64,000 nucleotides of DNA from Caballeronia sp. dw_276. GTDB taxonomy: Bacteria; Pseudomonadota; Gammaproteobacteria; Burkholderiales; Burkholderiaceae. The position numbers and the translations under genes were made by a program. The stretch covers positions 1 through 64,000 of the forward strand of contig NZ_JAAVUV010000013.1 in the NCBI RefSeq assembly GCF_018449635.1, read 5' to 3'. Positions 1 to 9,235 of this stretch are shown here, one piece after another; the stretch's first letter is position 1, and every line of letters starts with the position of its first letter. The notes beneath the pieces are model-generated. The model saw only the letters and a program-made list of their open reading frames with translations. It was not told where the DNA came from and made no database searches.

Positions 1-132
1 ATTGGCAAACAGATATGCATGATGTGGCCGTGCGGACCCAAATACCTTCACCACGCGAGCAAGGATGGTATCAGCGCCGGCACGCATATCGAGGGGTTCG
101 GTCGCAAGCCAAATGGCGTCGATGCGGATCAT
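1..132 (-). CDS. tnpB: IS66 accessory protein TnpB, 5' part only
   Basis: The first 44 codons of an IS66 TnpB run off the left edge of the window. The protein starts MIRIDAIWLATEPLDMRAG and continues with the RPHHAYLFAN stretch, which matches the conserved TnpB start (around a DMRxG motif). The ATG at 132 overlaps the tnpA stop by four bases (ATGA), as is usual in IS66 operons and implies translational coupling. TnpB is needed for IS66 transposition; its exact role is not settled. Confidence 0.8.
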   Translation of the reverse strand, partial: MIRIDAIWLATEPLDMRAGADTILARVVKVFGSARPHHAYLFAN

Positions 133-524
133 CGAAGCACCTCCCGAACCCAAGCTGCGCTGTCACTCAAACAAAGCAGCGGCCACAGCACTGACACGGT
201 TGTGCCATTGCGCTGAATGTCGATACGCACGTTCGCTTGCGCCGCATCGGGCGCTTGTGGTGTCGGCACGGTCATTGGCAACGCGACGAAGGCAGGCTTT
301 ACGTCGACAACAACCGATTTGAGTGCAGGCGGCGCAGCGTCGCTGGAAATGGCAGCATCTTTAATCCAACGCCGCAGCACATTGGGGTTCAGGCCATGCG
401 AGATCGCCACGGCGGAACATGAGACGCCAACCTGGCGACATTGTTCGATAAGCTCTGACTTGAACAAGGGGCTGTAGGTGCGCCGTGTGCGCCCGGTCGG
501 AATGTCTTGGGAAATAGTGTGCAC
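129..524 (-). CDS. tnpA: IS66 accessory protein TnpA
   Basis: A 131-residue protein with an N-terminal helix-turn-helix of the IS66 OrfA/TnpA kind: a basic start (RTRRTYSPLFKSELIEQC), then CSAVAISHGLNPNVLRRWIK, which is the recognition-helix region. The second half is a proline- and alanine-rich linker followed by a short conserved tail ending in VREVLR. It is translationally coupled to tnpB downstream by an ATGA overlap. It probably binds the element ends. The gene appears intact. Confidence 0.8.
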   Translation of the reverse strand: MHTISQDIPTGRTRRTYSPLFKSELIEQCRQVGVSCSAVAISHGLNPNVLRRWIKDAAISSDAAPPALKSVVVDVKPAFVALPMTVPTPQAPDAAQANVRIDIQRNGTTVSVLWPLLCLSDSAAWVREVLR

Positions 525-602
525 GTGTCCGCTTCCTGATCGTGGAAACGTATGCTCTTACGCCAAAGAATAGAAAACCAGATGAGATTGCCGGGTGCTT
601 AC

Positions 603-1056
603 AAAGCACGCGCTTCCAGGAACAAATTGTCGTCGGCTGAGAATGGATCCTCGGTGTGATGGGTCATCGCGCTCTCTGGTTTTTATGCTTGTATTTGGTT
701 TTGCCGCTCTCGGCCGGAGGCGGTTAGTTATTTGAAGGTCTCGCATCCTTAATCTCGGCGGATGCTCCGAAAACTTGAGTGTCTCTGAGCTTTGCTTCAA
801 GGATTTCACGGACATTTGCCCAAGCGGCCGATGTTCTTGAGCCAACTAACAGAAAGCCGATGCTCGGCGCTCTCACTCCCGAAATGCAGCCCATATGCAC
901 TTATAAAAGCGGCTTGATGCCCATGAGCACGCTGGAGGAGCGCTTACGGCGCGGAGAGGTTGCACCGTGAATCGATCCTGGGAAAATTAGGTGTGCCCGC
1001 ATACGCGTAGCACGCTAATGAGTAGCGGTAGATTCCGTGAGGTGCAACCGGCTCTG
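603..1056. other. No gene recognised between IS66 and IS3
   Basis: About 450 bases between two insertion sequences. Short open frames exist on both strands, but none has a convincing ribosome binding site or a recognisable protein. It is probably eroded host sequence trapped between the elements. Confidence 0.5.
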
Positions 1057-1143
1057 AGAGGTGGCCCCGGGAAACTGGACAGTCGGATAGGTGGAATTGC
1101 TGGGTTCTGAGATAGGCATAATGCCTATAAAGGAAATCAGACG

Positions 1144-1452
1144 ATGACGAAGAGAACCCGGCGCACGCACTCAGCGGCGTTTAAGGCGAAGGTGGCATTG
1201 GCAGCCGTACGCGGCGAGCGCACGCTGGCAGAGTTGGCGCAGCAGTTTGAGGTTCATCCGAACCAGATCACAGAATGGAAGCGGCAGTTGCAAGAACGAG
1301 CGGCCGATGTGTTTGGCGCGGCGGGCGTGCCCGTCAATGAGCCGCCGGTGGATCTGAAGACGCTTCACGCAAAGATCGGCCAATTGGCGCTGGAGAATGA
1401 TTTTTTGTCCGGCGCGCTCGGCAAGGCAGGCCTGCTGAGCGCAAAAAAATGA
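1144..1452 (+). CDS. IS3-family OrfA (helix-turn-helix)
   Basis: A 102-residue protein with the IS3 OrfA pattern: a basic start TKRTRRTHSAAFKAKVALAA, the helix-turn-helix LAELAQQFEVHPNQITEWK (about residues 30-48), then a leucine-zipper-like tail (KTLHAKIGQLALENDFLSGAL). It binds the element ends. The gene ends at an A7 run (1443-1449) followed directly by TGA, the normal site for -1 frameshifting into orfB to make the OrfAB transposase. A good Shine-Dalgarno (AAGGAAAT) precedes the ATG. Confidence 0.9.
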   Translation: MTKRTRRTHSAAFKAKVALAAVRGERTLAELAQQFEVHPNQITEWKRQLQERAADVFGAAGVPVNEPPVDLKTLHAKIGQLALENDFLSGALGKAGLLSAKK

Positions 1453-2279
1453 TTGATCGTGCCCACCCCCTACCGGTTTCCCGGCAGGTCAAGCTGGTCG
1501 GCATCAGTCGATCCAGTGCGTACTACGCGCCGAGCCCGGTCAGTGCCGCGGATCTGGCGCTCATGCGCCGCATCGACGAGTTGCATCTGGAGCATCCATT
1601 TGCCGGCGCGCGCATGTTGATGCGCCTGCTCAAGCGAGAGGGCATAGTGGTCGGACGCAAGCACATCGGCACGTTGATGCGCAAAATGGGCATCGAAGCG
1701 CTGTATCGCAAGCCGAACTTGAGCCGCAAACATTTGGCGCACAAGATCTGGCCGTACCTGCTGCGCGATCGGAAGATCGAGCGCAGCAACCAGGTGTTCG
1801 CACTGGACACGACCTACGTGCCTATGGCACAGGGTTTCGTCTATCTGACTGCTGTGATCGATTGGGCTAGCCGTCGTGTTTTAGCGCACCGGGTTGCGAT
1901 CACGATGGAAGCCGAGCATGCGGTGGCAGCACTTGAAGAAGCATTCACGAAATATGGATTGCCTGAAATCGTCAACACAGATCAAGGCAGCCAATTTACC
2001 AGCACAGTCTTTACCGACGCAGTGCTCTCGCGCGGGGTCGCTCTGTCAATGGACGGAAAGGGAAGCTGGCGCGACAACGTTTTTATCGAACGACTGTGGC
2101 GTAGCGTGAAGTACGAAGAAGTGTATTTGAAGGCCTATGAGTCCGTCGGCCAGGCGCGGCAGTCGATCGCTAACTACCTGACGTGGTACAACCAGCAAAG
2201 GCCTCATTCAAGTCTGTCGGACAAGACCCCGGATGAAGCTTACTTCGCGATGCTGCCCGCGATGAAAACGGCAGCGTGA
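1449..2279 (+). CDS. IS3-family OrfB, DDE integrase catalytic subunit
   Basis: A 276-residue rve-type catalytic domain. The DDE residues are visible: D in FALDTTYVPMA, D in IVNTDQGSQFTS, and E in VFIERLWRSVKYEE, followed by the usual YNQQRPHSSL. The N-terminal HTH_21-like part (LVGISRSSAYYAPSP) is present. The ATG overlaps the orfA stop (ATGA). The functional product is probably the OrfAB fusion made by -1 slippage on A7. No damage is visible. Confidence 0.92.
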   Translation: MIDRAHPLPVSRQVKLVGISRSSAYYAPSPVSAADLALMRRIDELHLEHPFAGARMLMRLLKREGIVVGRKHIGTLMRKMGIEALYRKPNLSRKHLAHKIWPYLLRDRKIERSNQVFALDTTYVPMAQGFVYLTAVIDWASRRVLAHRVAITMEAEHAVAALEEAFTKYGLPEIVNTDQGSQFTSTVFTDAVLSRGVALSMDGKGSWRDNVFIERLWRSVKYEEVYLKAYESVGQARQSIANYLTWYNQQRPHSSLSDKTPDEAYFAMLPAMKTAA

Positions 2280-2507
2280 CCGCCCAGCGTTCCACTTAAA
2301 AATCTAAAAAACTGTCCGACCGAACGGGGCCACCTCTCTGCGAGATTATTGGCGACACCGTTACCGCTAGATGTCGTCGTGAGTCTACTTCGCACGGGCG
2401 CTTGGGAAGATTATGGAACGCGTGCGACTGTAAGGCGTCGGAGAGAATGTTTTAGTCAAACGGGCATGAAAATAGCTCTCACAGTCACCAACCCAAGGAG
2501 GCTAAAA

Positions 2508-2654
2508 ATGACGGACTTTCAACGACGGAGATTCGCCCTTAGCGGTGAATCAAACCGCAGCAATGATATATGGGTAGCCCTTAAGTTCGTTGTAGCTGGC
2601 ATGGTGTTGCCTCTCGCAGCGATTGCGGCATTGGTTATCGGTCGCGTATCTTGA
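2508..2654 (+). CDS. Small single-pass membrane protein, unknown
   Basis: A 48-residue protein starting MTDFQRRRFALSG. An upstream start at 2349 would lie inside frayed sequence next to the IS3 end; I chose 2508 because a strong Shine-Dalgarno (CCAAGGAGGC, 2493-2502) sits just before it. A basic and polar N-terminal half is followed by one hydrophobic helix (about residues 26-46, VVAGMVLPLAAIAALVIG). This gives an N-in single-pass inner membrane protein. I recognise no family. The IS3 insertion ends 170 bp upstream and may have removed its original promoter. Confidence 0.6.
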   Translation: MTDFQRRRFALSGESNRSNDIWVALKFVVAGMVLPLAAIAALVIGRVS

Positions 2655-2842
2655 GAGCTATAGGCCAACCTTGCGAAGCTTTAGCGCTGTCAATTTTAGT
2701 TTTTAAGGGAGCTGCTTCGCGTATATCTACGAGCGCTGTATCTGGGTCATGAGCTGTTGGGTCTCGTTATGAGTTCGCGGTTAATAGACACCGCGTCACC
2801 TGTGCATTTTGCCTTGGCGTCAGACTGACGCAGCACCCGCCT

Positions 2843-4426
2843 TCAGGCTGGCCAATGCGTGTCTTCACCTTGTTCTCTATTAAGTAACTTGGTAAGTCGT
2901 TCAAGATCGGCTGGTTTTGTGAAATGATGATCAAAGCCGGCGGCTTGTGCTTCTCGGCGGTCCTTTTCCTGCCCCCATCCCGTCAGCGCGATCAGACCCA
3001 CCTGCACTCCCCACGGTTCTTTGCGAATGCGTCGGGCGACCTCGTATCCGTTGGTATCAGGCAGCCCTATATCGAGAATGATGACCTCGGGCTTGTTGTT
3101 CTGCGCCGCCTCGAAGCCTGAGGTGCCATCAAATGCGACCAGAACTCGATGTCCTTCCATTTCGAGAACCATGGAAAGACTGATCGCAGCGTCTTCGTTG
3201 TCGTCGACTATCAACACGCTTCGCCCTTCGCCGCTGACGGGAGGCAAGCGTCGAGGCCTCAACGCAACGATCATTTCTTCCTCGGAGACGGGCAAACGGA
3301 TCACGAACTCGCTGCCTTTTCCAATACCGTCGCTGCGCACCTCCACGCTGCCGCCATGAAGCCGTGCGAGCGCTCGCACCAACGCCAGCCCAATGCCGAG
3401 ACCACCTTGGGTCCGGTCAATTGCATTTTCGAGTTGCGAGAACATCTCGAACACCGTATCCAGGCTGGCTTGCGGAATGCCGATGCCCGAGTCGCGAATC
3501 CTTATAGCGACGTCAGTCCCTTCCCGATTCGCGCTGAGCCAGATCTTTCCTCCGGGGGGAGTGAATTTGGCGGCATTGTCCAATAGGTTCTGGATCATCT
3601 GTGAAAGGCGCGTCGGGTCCGCATCCAGCATTACGGGCTCGCCCGGAATCGCGATGATGAGTTGATGCGAAGCAGCGAGCACGGAAGGTCTGGAATTCTC
3701 GATGGCTCCAGTAAGCACCGTGACCAGATCGATATTCTCCCTGCGTAACTCCAGCTTGCCCTGAGTGATACGGGACATTTCCAGCAGATCGTCGACCAAG
3801 CGGGTCATGTGGCGGACCTGGCGCTCGAACACTTCGCGACCCCAGATGATCTGTGGATCAACGAGTTCTTTCAGGCTGAGCATCTCCAGGACGTTACGCA
3901 TGGGAGCAAGCGGATTTCGAAGCTCGTGCGCCAGCGTGGCAAGAAACTCGTCCTTGCGCCGATTGACCTCGCGAAGGGCAGTTTCCGCCTCACTGCGAGC
4001 CTCGAGCGCTTGCTCGGCGTTGCGCCGTGCGCTTAGCAATTCGAGCTCATATTGGTGACGCTCCGCAACGACAAGCACCGCGAACTCATCGAGCTCTTCG
4101 CCATCGAATTGCGTGCGCGACACATTGAAGAGAATCGGCACGACAGGACCGGCCCGGCTGACGATGTCCACCTTGACCTCGGCAACCGAATTGCGAAACT
4201 GCAGCAAGGGCGCCACGTGCGCCTCGAATAGAAGCCGGCCGCCGACCGTCAGCAGATCCTGAATACGGCGCAGTCCAACGAGTTCCTGTTCCTGATAGCC
4301 AATCCAACGGCAAAACGTTTCGTTCGCGCGGACTATGGTCCCGTCGTTGGTCGTCGTGAACAGACCGCACGGCGAGCGATCAAGCGTCTCGCTGATTGTC
4401 GGCAACAGTCTCTTTTGATTGGCCAT
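2843..4426 (-). CDS. PAS hybrid sensor histidine kinase with C-terminal receiver
   Basis: A 527-residue soluble hybrid kinase with no membrane segment. Order: PAS domain (about 8-122); short coiled coil; HisKA with phosphoacceptor H167 in LATLAHELRNPLAP; HATPase_c with N-box NLLDNAAKF, G1 DSGIGI and G2 GGLGIGLAL (about 260-375); receiver (about 402-515) with phosphoacceptor D452 in ILDIGLPD and the acidic pair VDDNED. There is no DNA-binding output, so the receiver probably passes phosphate on or acts as a sink. Its start overlaps the end of the upstream alpha/beta hydrolase by 47 bases, so the two are translationally coupled. This resembles the Bacillus RsbQ-RsbP pair, where the hydrolase feeds a PAS-domain protein. 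Confidence 0.9.
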   Translation of the reverse strand: MANQKRLLPTISETLDRSPCGLFTTTNDGTIVRANETFCRWIGYQEQELVGLRRIQDLLTVGGRLLFEAHVAPLLQFRNSVAEVKVDIVSRAGPVVPILFNVSRTQFDGEELDEFAVLVVAERHQYELELLSARRNAEQALEARSEAETALREVNRRKDEFLATLAHELRNPLAPMRNVLEMLSLKELVDPQIIWGREVFERQVRHMTRLVDDLLEMSRITQGKLELRRENIDLVTVLTGAIENSRPSVLAASHQLIIAIPGEPVMLDADPTRLSQMIQNLLDNAAKFTPPGGKIWLSANREGTDVAIRIRDSGIGIPQASLDTVFEMFSQLENAIDRTQGGLGIGLALVRALARLHGGSVEVRSDGIGKGSEFVIRLPVSEEEMIVALRPRRLPPVSGEGRSVLIVDDNEDAAISLSMVLEMEGHRVLVAFDGTSGFEAAQNNKPEVIILDIGLPDTNGYEVARRIRKEPWGVQVGLIALTGWGQEKDRREAQAAGFDHHFTKPADLERLTKLLNREQGEDTHWPA

Positions 4427-5261
4427 CTGCGAGCGTTGAAAGGGTTTTTATAAAAGCCTCGATTGCATCAATGCATGCACGCGGCGCGCTGATATGAGGA
4501 CAGTGTCCGGTGCTTTGGACGATGGCAAGGACGCTTTTCTGGATCATCCGATGCATATAATTGCTTACTTCCAACGGCACAAACGGATCGTCGCTTGACT
4601 GTACGATCAGGGTTGGCGTGGTGACGCGGGCCAGTTCCGCGCGATGATCCGACAGAAAGGTGACGCGCGCAAAATGTTTTCCAACCTCGGGGTCATTGCG
4701 GCAAAAGCTGCTGGCGAATTCGGCGCCAAGCCCGGATTGCGCTTGCATGCCCAAGACTGCCGGAGCGATTGAATTGGACCACCCAAGGTAATTACTCTCC
4801 AGCGATCCCAACAGCTCGTCGATATCGACCTGCTCGAAACCCCCGATATAATCACCTTCGTTAATAAGTGAAGGCGTCGGTCCGATCATCACCAGCCCGC
4901 TGAAACGCTCGGGCGCCTTGATCGTCGCCAGCATCCCAATTATCGCGCCCACGGAGTGACCCACCAAGACTACCGGCGCATTACCAGCTTGGACGATAAT
5001 TTCGAGCAGGTCATCCGCGTGTGCGTAGAGCGTGCCGTACTTGGCAGGGTCATAGCTGAAAGTATCGGATTGACCGCTCCCGACTAGGTCCAGTGCAACT
5101 AGTCGATACTTAGACACAAGCTCTTTGGCGACATAATGCCAGATGGTCTGGTCAAATCCAAAACCGTGTGCAAAGACTACCGTCGACGGACCGTTTCCGA
5201 CAACGTGGACGTTATTGCGTTTGTAGGCATCCATTATGCGCATTTGACCGCTTAAGTCCAT
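4380..5261 (-). CDS. RsbQ/KAI2-like alpha/beta hydrolase
   Basis: An alpha/beta-hydrolase-fold protein of about 293 residues. The region KRNNVHVVGNGPSTVVFAHG is close to the start of Bacillus RsbQ; a later ATG at 5234 (MDAYKRNN) would match the RsbQ length better. The nucleophile elbow is GHSVG (S103 from the first ATG), the acid is in SSDDPFVP, and the histidine is in STGHCPHIS. RsbQ-type hydrolases act as small-molecule binders or signal processors for a PAS partner in energy-stress sensing; plant KAI2 and D14 are in the same family. The 47-base overlap with the downstream PAS hybrid kinase supports a signalling rather than metabolic role. The ligand is unknown. The 30-residue polar C-terminal tail lies in the overlap. 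Confidence 0.85.
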   Translation of the reverse strand: MDLSGQMRIMDAYKRNNVHVVGNGPSTVVFAHGFGFDQTIWHYVAKELVSKYRLVALDLVGSGQSDTFSYDPAKYGTLYAHADDLLEIIVQAGNAPVVLVGHSVGAIIGMLATIKAPERFSGLVMIGPTPSLINEGDYIGGFEQVDIDELLGSLESNYLGWSNSIAPAVLGMQAQSGLGAEFASSFCRNDPEVGKHFARVTFLSDHRAELARVTTPTLIVQSSDDPFVPLEVSNYMHRMIQKSVLAIVQSTGHCPHISAPRACIDAIEAFIKTLSTLADGQSKETVADNQRDA

Positions 5262-5551
5262 TCAGGGCAATTTCGCAGCCGCACCCGTGGGCCGAAAAAT
5301 CCGCTTTTGTGCAAGTGCATATTAATACCCTGAATACTATTTTCATAGTCTTCAGGACGGAGGCGTAATCGCTGGGCGCAATAGTTCGCTTGTTCATCGC
5401 CTGGTTAAAATTGACTCAACAGCATTCCCAAACGACAATCGCAATGGCAGACGACGCAACATTGAACCAAAAATCGCATGCCTCACGCTTTTTGGCAGCG
5501 CATTCCGGGGGTAATTTAGACACTCGAACTTGAAGTCGGCTAGGGAGACGT

Positions 5552-5815
5552 ATGCAAGGCGCCGGTGCTTCGATAGATGACGTGCGCGTAGTGGTTCAGG
5601 CGCTCTATAACTGGTTCGGTCAGATTCGATCGAACGAGGTGCATTTGTTGAAGATTAAGCTCAACGCTGTACTTGATTACGCTACCAGAATGCCCGATAG
5701 CGACGAGCTGTTGCGAAACGAACTTTGTATCGCGCGCTCCTTGCTTGCGTTGAACCAGGTTGTTTTTGCACTGCAACGGCTAGAGAAGGCGGTACTTCCG
5801 GAAAAACAAATCTGA
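5552..5815 (+). CDS. Small helical hypothetical protein
   Basis: An 87-residue protein with a plausible ribosome site (TAGGGAGACGT before ATG). It is predicted to be mostly helical, with no signal peptide or membrane segment and no motif I recognise. It faces away from the RsbQ/kinase pair. A shorter frame on the opposite strand has no comparable start, so I prefer the plus strand. Confidence 0.45.
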   Translation: MQGAGASIDDVRVVVQALYNWFGQIRSNEVHLLKIKLNAVLDYATRMPDSDELLRNELCIARSLLALNQVVFALQRLEKAVLPEKQI

Positions 5816-6301
5816 TGCTGCACAGTGTATTCACGCAGAGCCCATGCTGAAATTTCAAACTTGATTGGGTCCACATTTGCCGCACGAAAAGCATGAGCGT
5901 ACTAAAAAGTGATAAATAACCTTATGTCAAATATAAGAGACAAACTTTTGCGTGTGTGTCCGACGCAGCGCGCGACGCCATACTTTCGAGCCGATGTCTG
6001 CACGTATCAGTCAACATGGTCGCCGCATTCGCAGTACTAGAAGTCTCGGGTGGATCTACTTAGACGGCTTTCTAAGCTGGTATTCGCGATTGGGGGTCGC
6101 CTATATTTCGATGCAGTTTACCGGGTTAGCGACCTCCAACGTTGGCGCGGGTTTGCGTGGCGGCCCTATTTAAATATCTCAATAAATCAAAGAGTTGCTG
6201 TTTGGGTGTTTGCCTTGCTGCGCGCCGACGATTGTCGGTTGCCGCGCCGATTTTGTGCCGCTACGCTAGTCGGCCAATCTCACGCTCGCGGAGAAAACGC
6301 C
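5816..6301. other. Gene-poor stretch before the Tn3 transposase
   Basis: About 490 bases with no supported gene. The transposase frame stays open back to 6050, but that extension does not resemble Tn3 TnpA. I looked for a Tn3-type GGGG-rich terminal repeat here and on the far side of tnpA and could not pair one, so the element boundaries are unresolved. Confidence 0.45.
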
Positions 6302-9235
6302 ATGGAGCACTGGCAATTAGCGTATCTCGGCATGCGGCAGATCCCGGATGAACTCAACGAGTTCGAGCTTGCCACGTTCTTCACGTTCTCCCGCAAAGAG
6401 CGGGGGTTGATCGACGCCCGGCGCACTGATCTTTATCGGCTCGGAGTTGGGCTGCATATCGGCTTTGTACGCATGACGGGCCGCACGCTCGACGCGTACA
6501 AACAGATTCCGAAGGCCCTGTGGAGTCACCTTGGCGAACAACTGGGTGTCGATCCGCCGGAGCTCGGTACGCTACGTTCCTTGTACGATGGGCGCACCGA
6601 CACACTTGTTGACCATCAGATGCTGGCCTACCAGGTACTTGGCTTCCGTCCGATGGCCGAGCATCAACGCCGCTACGTCGTGCGCTGGCTCAAGGAGCGT
6701 CTGTCCGGGCGCCCTGAGCGCGGCCAACTGTTGCATGAGTTGAAGCGGTGGCTGTACGAGCACCGCATTCTGATTGCTCATGATCGATTGCTCAAGCGGT
6801 TGATCGTACAGGCCGTCCAGGGCGTCGAAGTCGCGCTGACCGATACGCTGGCACGCGCCTTTGGCGCGTCGATGCTGGATGGTTGGGGACACCTCCTTCC
6901 GCAGCTCGAAGGAGAGCACGGGAGCCTGCAACACTGGTTGTGGGCCGTTCCTCTACGCAACTCGACTCATCAGATTAGCGAGATCTTCACCAAGATCGAT
7001 CGACTGTATTCAATCGGCGTTCATTCCCGCTGGCCGGCGAACTGCAATGACGCGTTGGTGCGCCATTACGCGAGACGCTGTGCGAACCGGCCGCCGTCGG
7101 TAAGCAACCGGATTGAAATGCAGTCGCGCCGACTGGAAGCCGCATGCTTCATGCGCTATGCGTTGTGTGCCGCATCCGACCAGTTGTTGGGAATGTTGCG
7201 CCACTGGATCCAGAAGGCGGTCAACGATGCTACTCGAGACATCGCCGGCGCGCGCCCGGATTTGAAGACACGTATCCATGATTTCGCGGCTGCGGTGAAG
7301 GCAGTTGCACTCGACGCAACGCTGTCTCGCGACGAACTCAGTAACAAGGTGTGTGCGCTTGCCGATCAAGCGCTCGATGTGCGCCCGCCGAGTCGCCGGA
7401 GCCTCGTCCGTGCGCACCTCATGGCGAAGCGCGGACAAGCGCGCGCGATGCTCGCCAAAATCGTCCGTCTGCCCTTTGAAGCGCAGACCGCTCATCCGGT
7501 GACCGAAGCGTTGCAGGTACTGCGTAACCTGTACGCTCGCAAGGCATACACGCTACCGGACCGCGTAACGATTCGACTCGGGCGCGCATGGCGGGAAGCG
7601 ATCGACGGTTACGACCGGCACAAGGCCCTGTCAGCATTCGAATGGGCGACGCTGTTTGCCCTGAGGGTCGCGTTGCGTAACGGGTCCGTCTTTGTCGACC
7701 ACAGCTTTGCATTTCGCAGTCAAGCTCGGATGCTGATCCCGCACGACGACTGGAGCGCGAAGCGCAACCACTACTATGGTCATCTGAAACTGCCACAAGA
7801 CGCGAAGGAATTCCTCGAACCGCTAATCCGGCATCTCGATCATGGGCTTGCGGTGCTGCGCGACGCGACTGTGCGCGGCGACGTGCGAATCGACACCGCC
7901 GTGCATCTCGATGCTTTATCGGCACAAGGCAAGGAAGCCGCAGTGGAGCCCTTGCGCCGAGCCATCTTCGCCTCCCATCCCGGTGGCCAACTCCCGGAAA
8001 TCATTCTCGAGATCGACAGCGTGACACGCTTCAGCTGGTTGCTGCTCGGACGGGAACCGCGTTCACGCAGTGAGCTGCTGCTGGTGTATGCAGCGGTCTT
8101 GGCCCATGGCACTTCGTTGTCCGCAGCGGACATCTCGCGGATGGTGCCGGAATTGTCGCCTGTCGCGATCCGACAAATGATGAACCGAATCGCCGATGAA
8201 CGAAAACTACGTCAAGCTGCCGACGCAGTGCTGGAATTCATGCTTCGCCACCCAATCGCCGCGCACTGGGGTCGTGCCGATCTGGCGTCGTCCGACATGA
8301 TGTCGCTAGAGACGACGCGCACCGTCTGGCAAGCTCGGGCTGACCCGCGTCGGCGCACGGCGTCCATCGGCATGTACACGCACGTGATGGACCGCTGGGG
8401 GATATTCTACGATCAACCCATCATCCTCAACGAGCGGCAAGCAGGCGCAGCGATCGAAGGCGTCATTCGACAAAGCGGCACGAGGGACGTGGCACAACTC
8501 GCCGTGGACACCCATGGGTATACGGATTTCGCAATGGGGCTTGCCCGGGCGCTTGGCTTCGACCTGTGCCCACGACTTGCTCATCTGCGCGACCGCCGTT
8601 TGCATGTGCCACGGCATCACGCCGTGCCAGCGGAGCTTGTGGCCGTGACCGACTGTGACGTGCGCCTGGACCTCATCGAAAGCATCTGGGACGAATTCGT
8701 TCGGGTGGCAGCGTCGATTCAAAGTGGTCGCTGCACTGCGGTCGAGGCGTTGACCCGGTTCGGCGCAGCGGCGCGTGGACAGTCCGTGTACGACGGTGGC
8801 GTTCATATCGGGCGACTGTTCCGTACGGTTTTTCTGATCGACTATTTCACCAATCCGATATTCCGCAGCGAGCTTCAGCATGTCCTCAATCGTGGTGAAG
8901 CCGTACACACTGTGCAGCGGGCGATACACATCGGCAAGATTCCGTCGGAACTAACGAAGCATCATGAATCACTCGCGGCCGTGTCGTCATCGTTGGCGTT
9001 GCTTACCAACGCCGTAATGGCTTGGAACACGATGCATATGCAACGTGCCGTTGGTCAGATCGAGGCGTTGAGTGGGGACGTCCTTCGGGCTGTGGACCTG
9101 CGGCGAATCGCGCCCACCTATTTGGAGGGCATTAACTTGCGCGGCACGTTCGATTTTCCGATCGCCCGCTATGCCGACCGTGTCCTGCCTAGCCTAGTGG
9201 ATGGTCTGAGTGTAAATGAGCTTCGCTCTGCGTGA
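6302..9235 (+). CDS. tnpA: Tn3-family (IS1071-like) transposase TnpA
   Basis: A 977-residue transposase, the normal length for Tn3 TnpA. I chose ATG 6302 because it has GGAGAAAA just upstream and begins MEHWQLAYLGMRQIPDELNE, which aligns with the IS1071 TnpA start. The catalytic DDE set is visible in the last third: D in ADLASSDMMSLE, D in LAVDTHGYTDFA and E in LNRGEAVH. It acts on 30-110 bp terminal repeats to form cointegrates. No resolvase gene or res site accompanies it, which fits an IS1071-like layout or a truncated transposon. No internal stops are present. Confidence 0.9.
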   Translation: MEHWQLAYLGMRQIPDELNEFELATFFTFSRKERGLIDARRTDLYRLGVGLHIGFVRMTGRTLDAYKQIPKALWSHLGEQLGVDPPELGTLRSLYDGRTDTLVDHQMLAYQVLGFRPMAEHQRRYVVRWLKERLSGRPERGQLLHELKRWLYEHRILIAHDRLLKRLIVQAVQGVEVALTDTLARAFGASMLDGWGHLLPQLEGEHGSLQHWLWAVPLRNSTHQISEIFTKIDRLYSIGVHSRWPANCNDALVRHYARRCANRPPSVSNRIEMQSRRLEAACFMRYALCAASDQLLGMLRHWIQKAVNDATRDIAGARPDLKTRIHDFAAAVKAVALDATLSRDELSNKVCALADQALDVRPPSRRSLVRAHLMAKRGQARAMLAKIVRLPFEAQTAHPVTEALQVLRNLYARKAYTLPDRVTIRLGRAWREAIDGYDRHKALSAFEWATLFALRVALRNGSVFVDHSFAFRSQARMLIPHDDWSAKRNHYYGHLKLPQDAKEFLEPLIRHLDHGLAVLRDATVRGDVRIDTAVHLDALSAQGKEAAVEPLRRAIFASHPGGQLPEIILEIDSVTRFSWLLLGREPRSRSELLLVYAAVLAHGTSLSAADISRMVPELSPVAIRQMMNRIADERKLRQAADAVLEFMLRHPIAAHWGRADLASSDMMSLETTRTVWQARADPRRRTASIGMYTHVMDRWGIFYDQPIILNERQAGAAIEGVIRQSGTRDVAQLAVDTHGYTDFAMGLARALGFDLCPRLAHLRDRRLHVPRHHAVPAELVAVTDCDVRLDLIESIWDEFVRVAASIQSGRCTAVEALTRFGAAARGQSVYDGGVHIGRLFRTVFLIDYFTNPIFRSELQHVLNRGEAVHTVQRAIHIGKIPSELTKHHESLAAVSSSLALLTNAVMAWNTMHMQRAVGQIEALSGDVLRAVDLRRIAPTYLEGINLRGTFDFPIARYADRVLPSLVDGLSVNELRSA

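Larger units (their letters stand above)
1..602 (-). mobile_element. IS66-family element, partial (tnpA end)
   Basis: The tnpA-proximal end of an IS66-family element enters the window from the left edge. Its outer end is read at 602: on the minus strand the sequence starts GTAAGCACCCGGCAATC (602 to 586), matching the GTAAGC-type inverted repeat of IS66 elements. tnpA and tnpB lie inside in the usual order. The other end and the target duplication are outside the window. It is a different IS66 type from the copy at 44236-54383, since the protein sequences differ clearly. Confidence 0.8.
1057..2337 (+). mobile_element. IS3-family insertion sequence, complete
   Basis: A 1281-bp element with ends that are inverted repeats: AGAGGTGGCCCCG at 1057-1069, and the same sequence read on the minus strand from 2337. 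A 3-bp direct repeat, CTG, flanks it (1054-1056 and 2338-2340), the duplication size expected for IS3 elements. It carries orfA and orfB in overlapping frames with an A7 slippery run at the junction. Both frames are open, so it may be active. Confidence 0.85.

Noticed and set aside
6050..6301. 84-codon upstream extension of the Tn3 transposase
   Set aside because: Tn3/IS1071 TnpA starts align with ATG 6302, which has a ribosome site; the extension has no counterpart.
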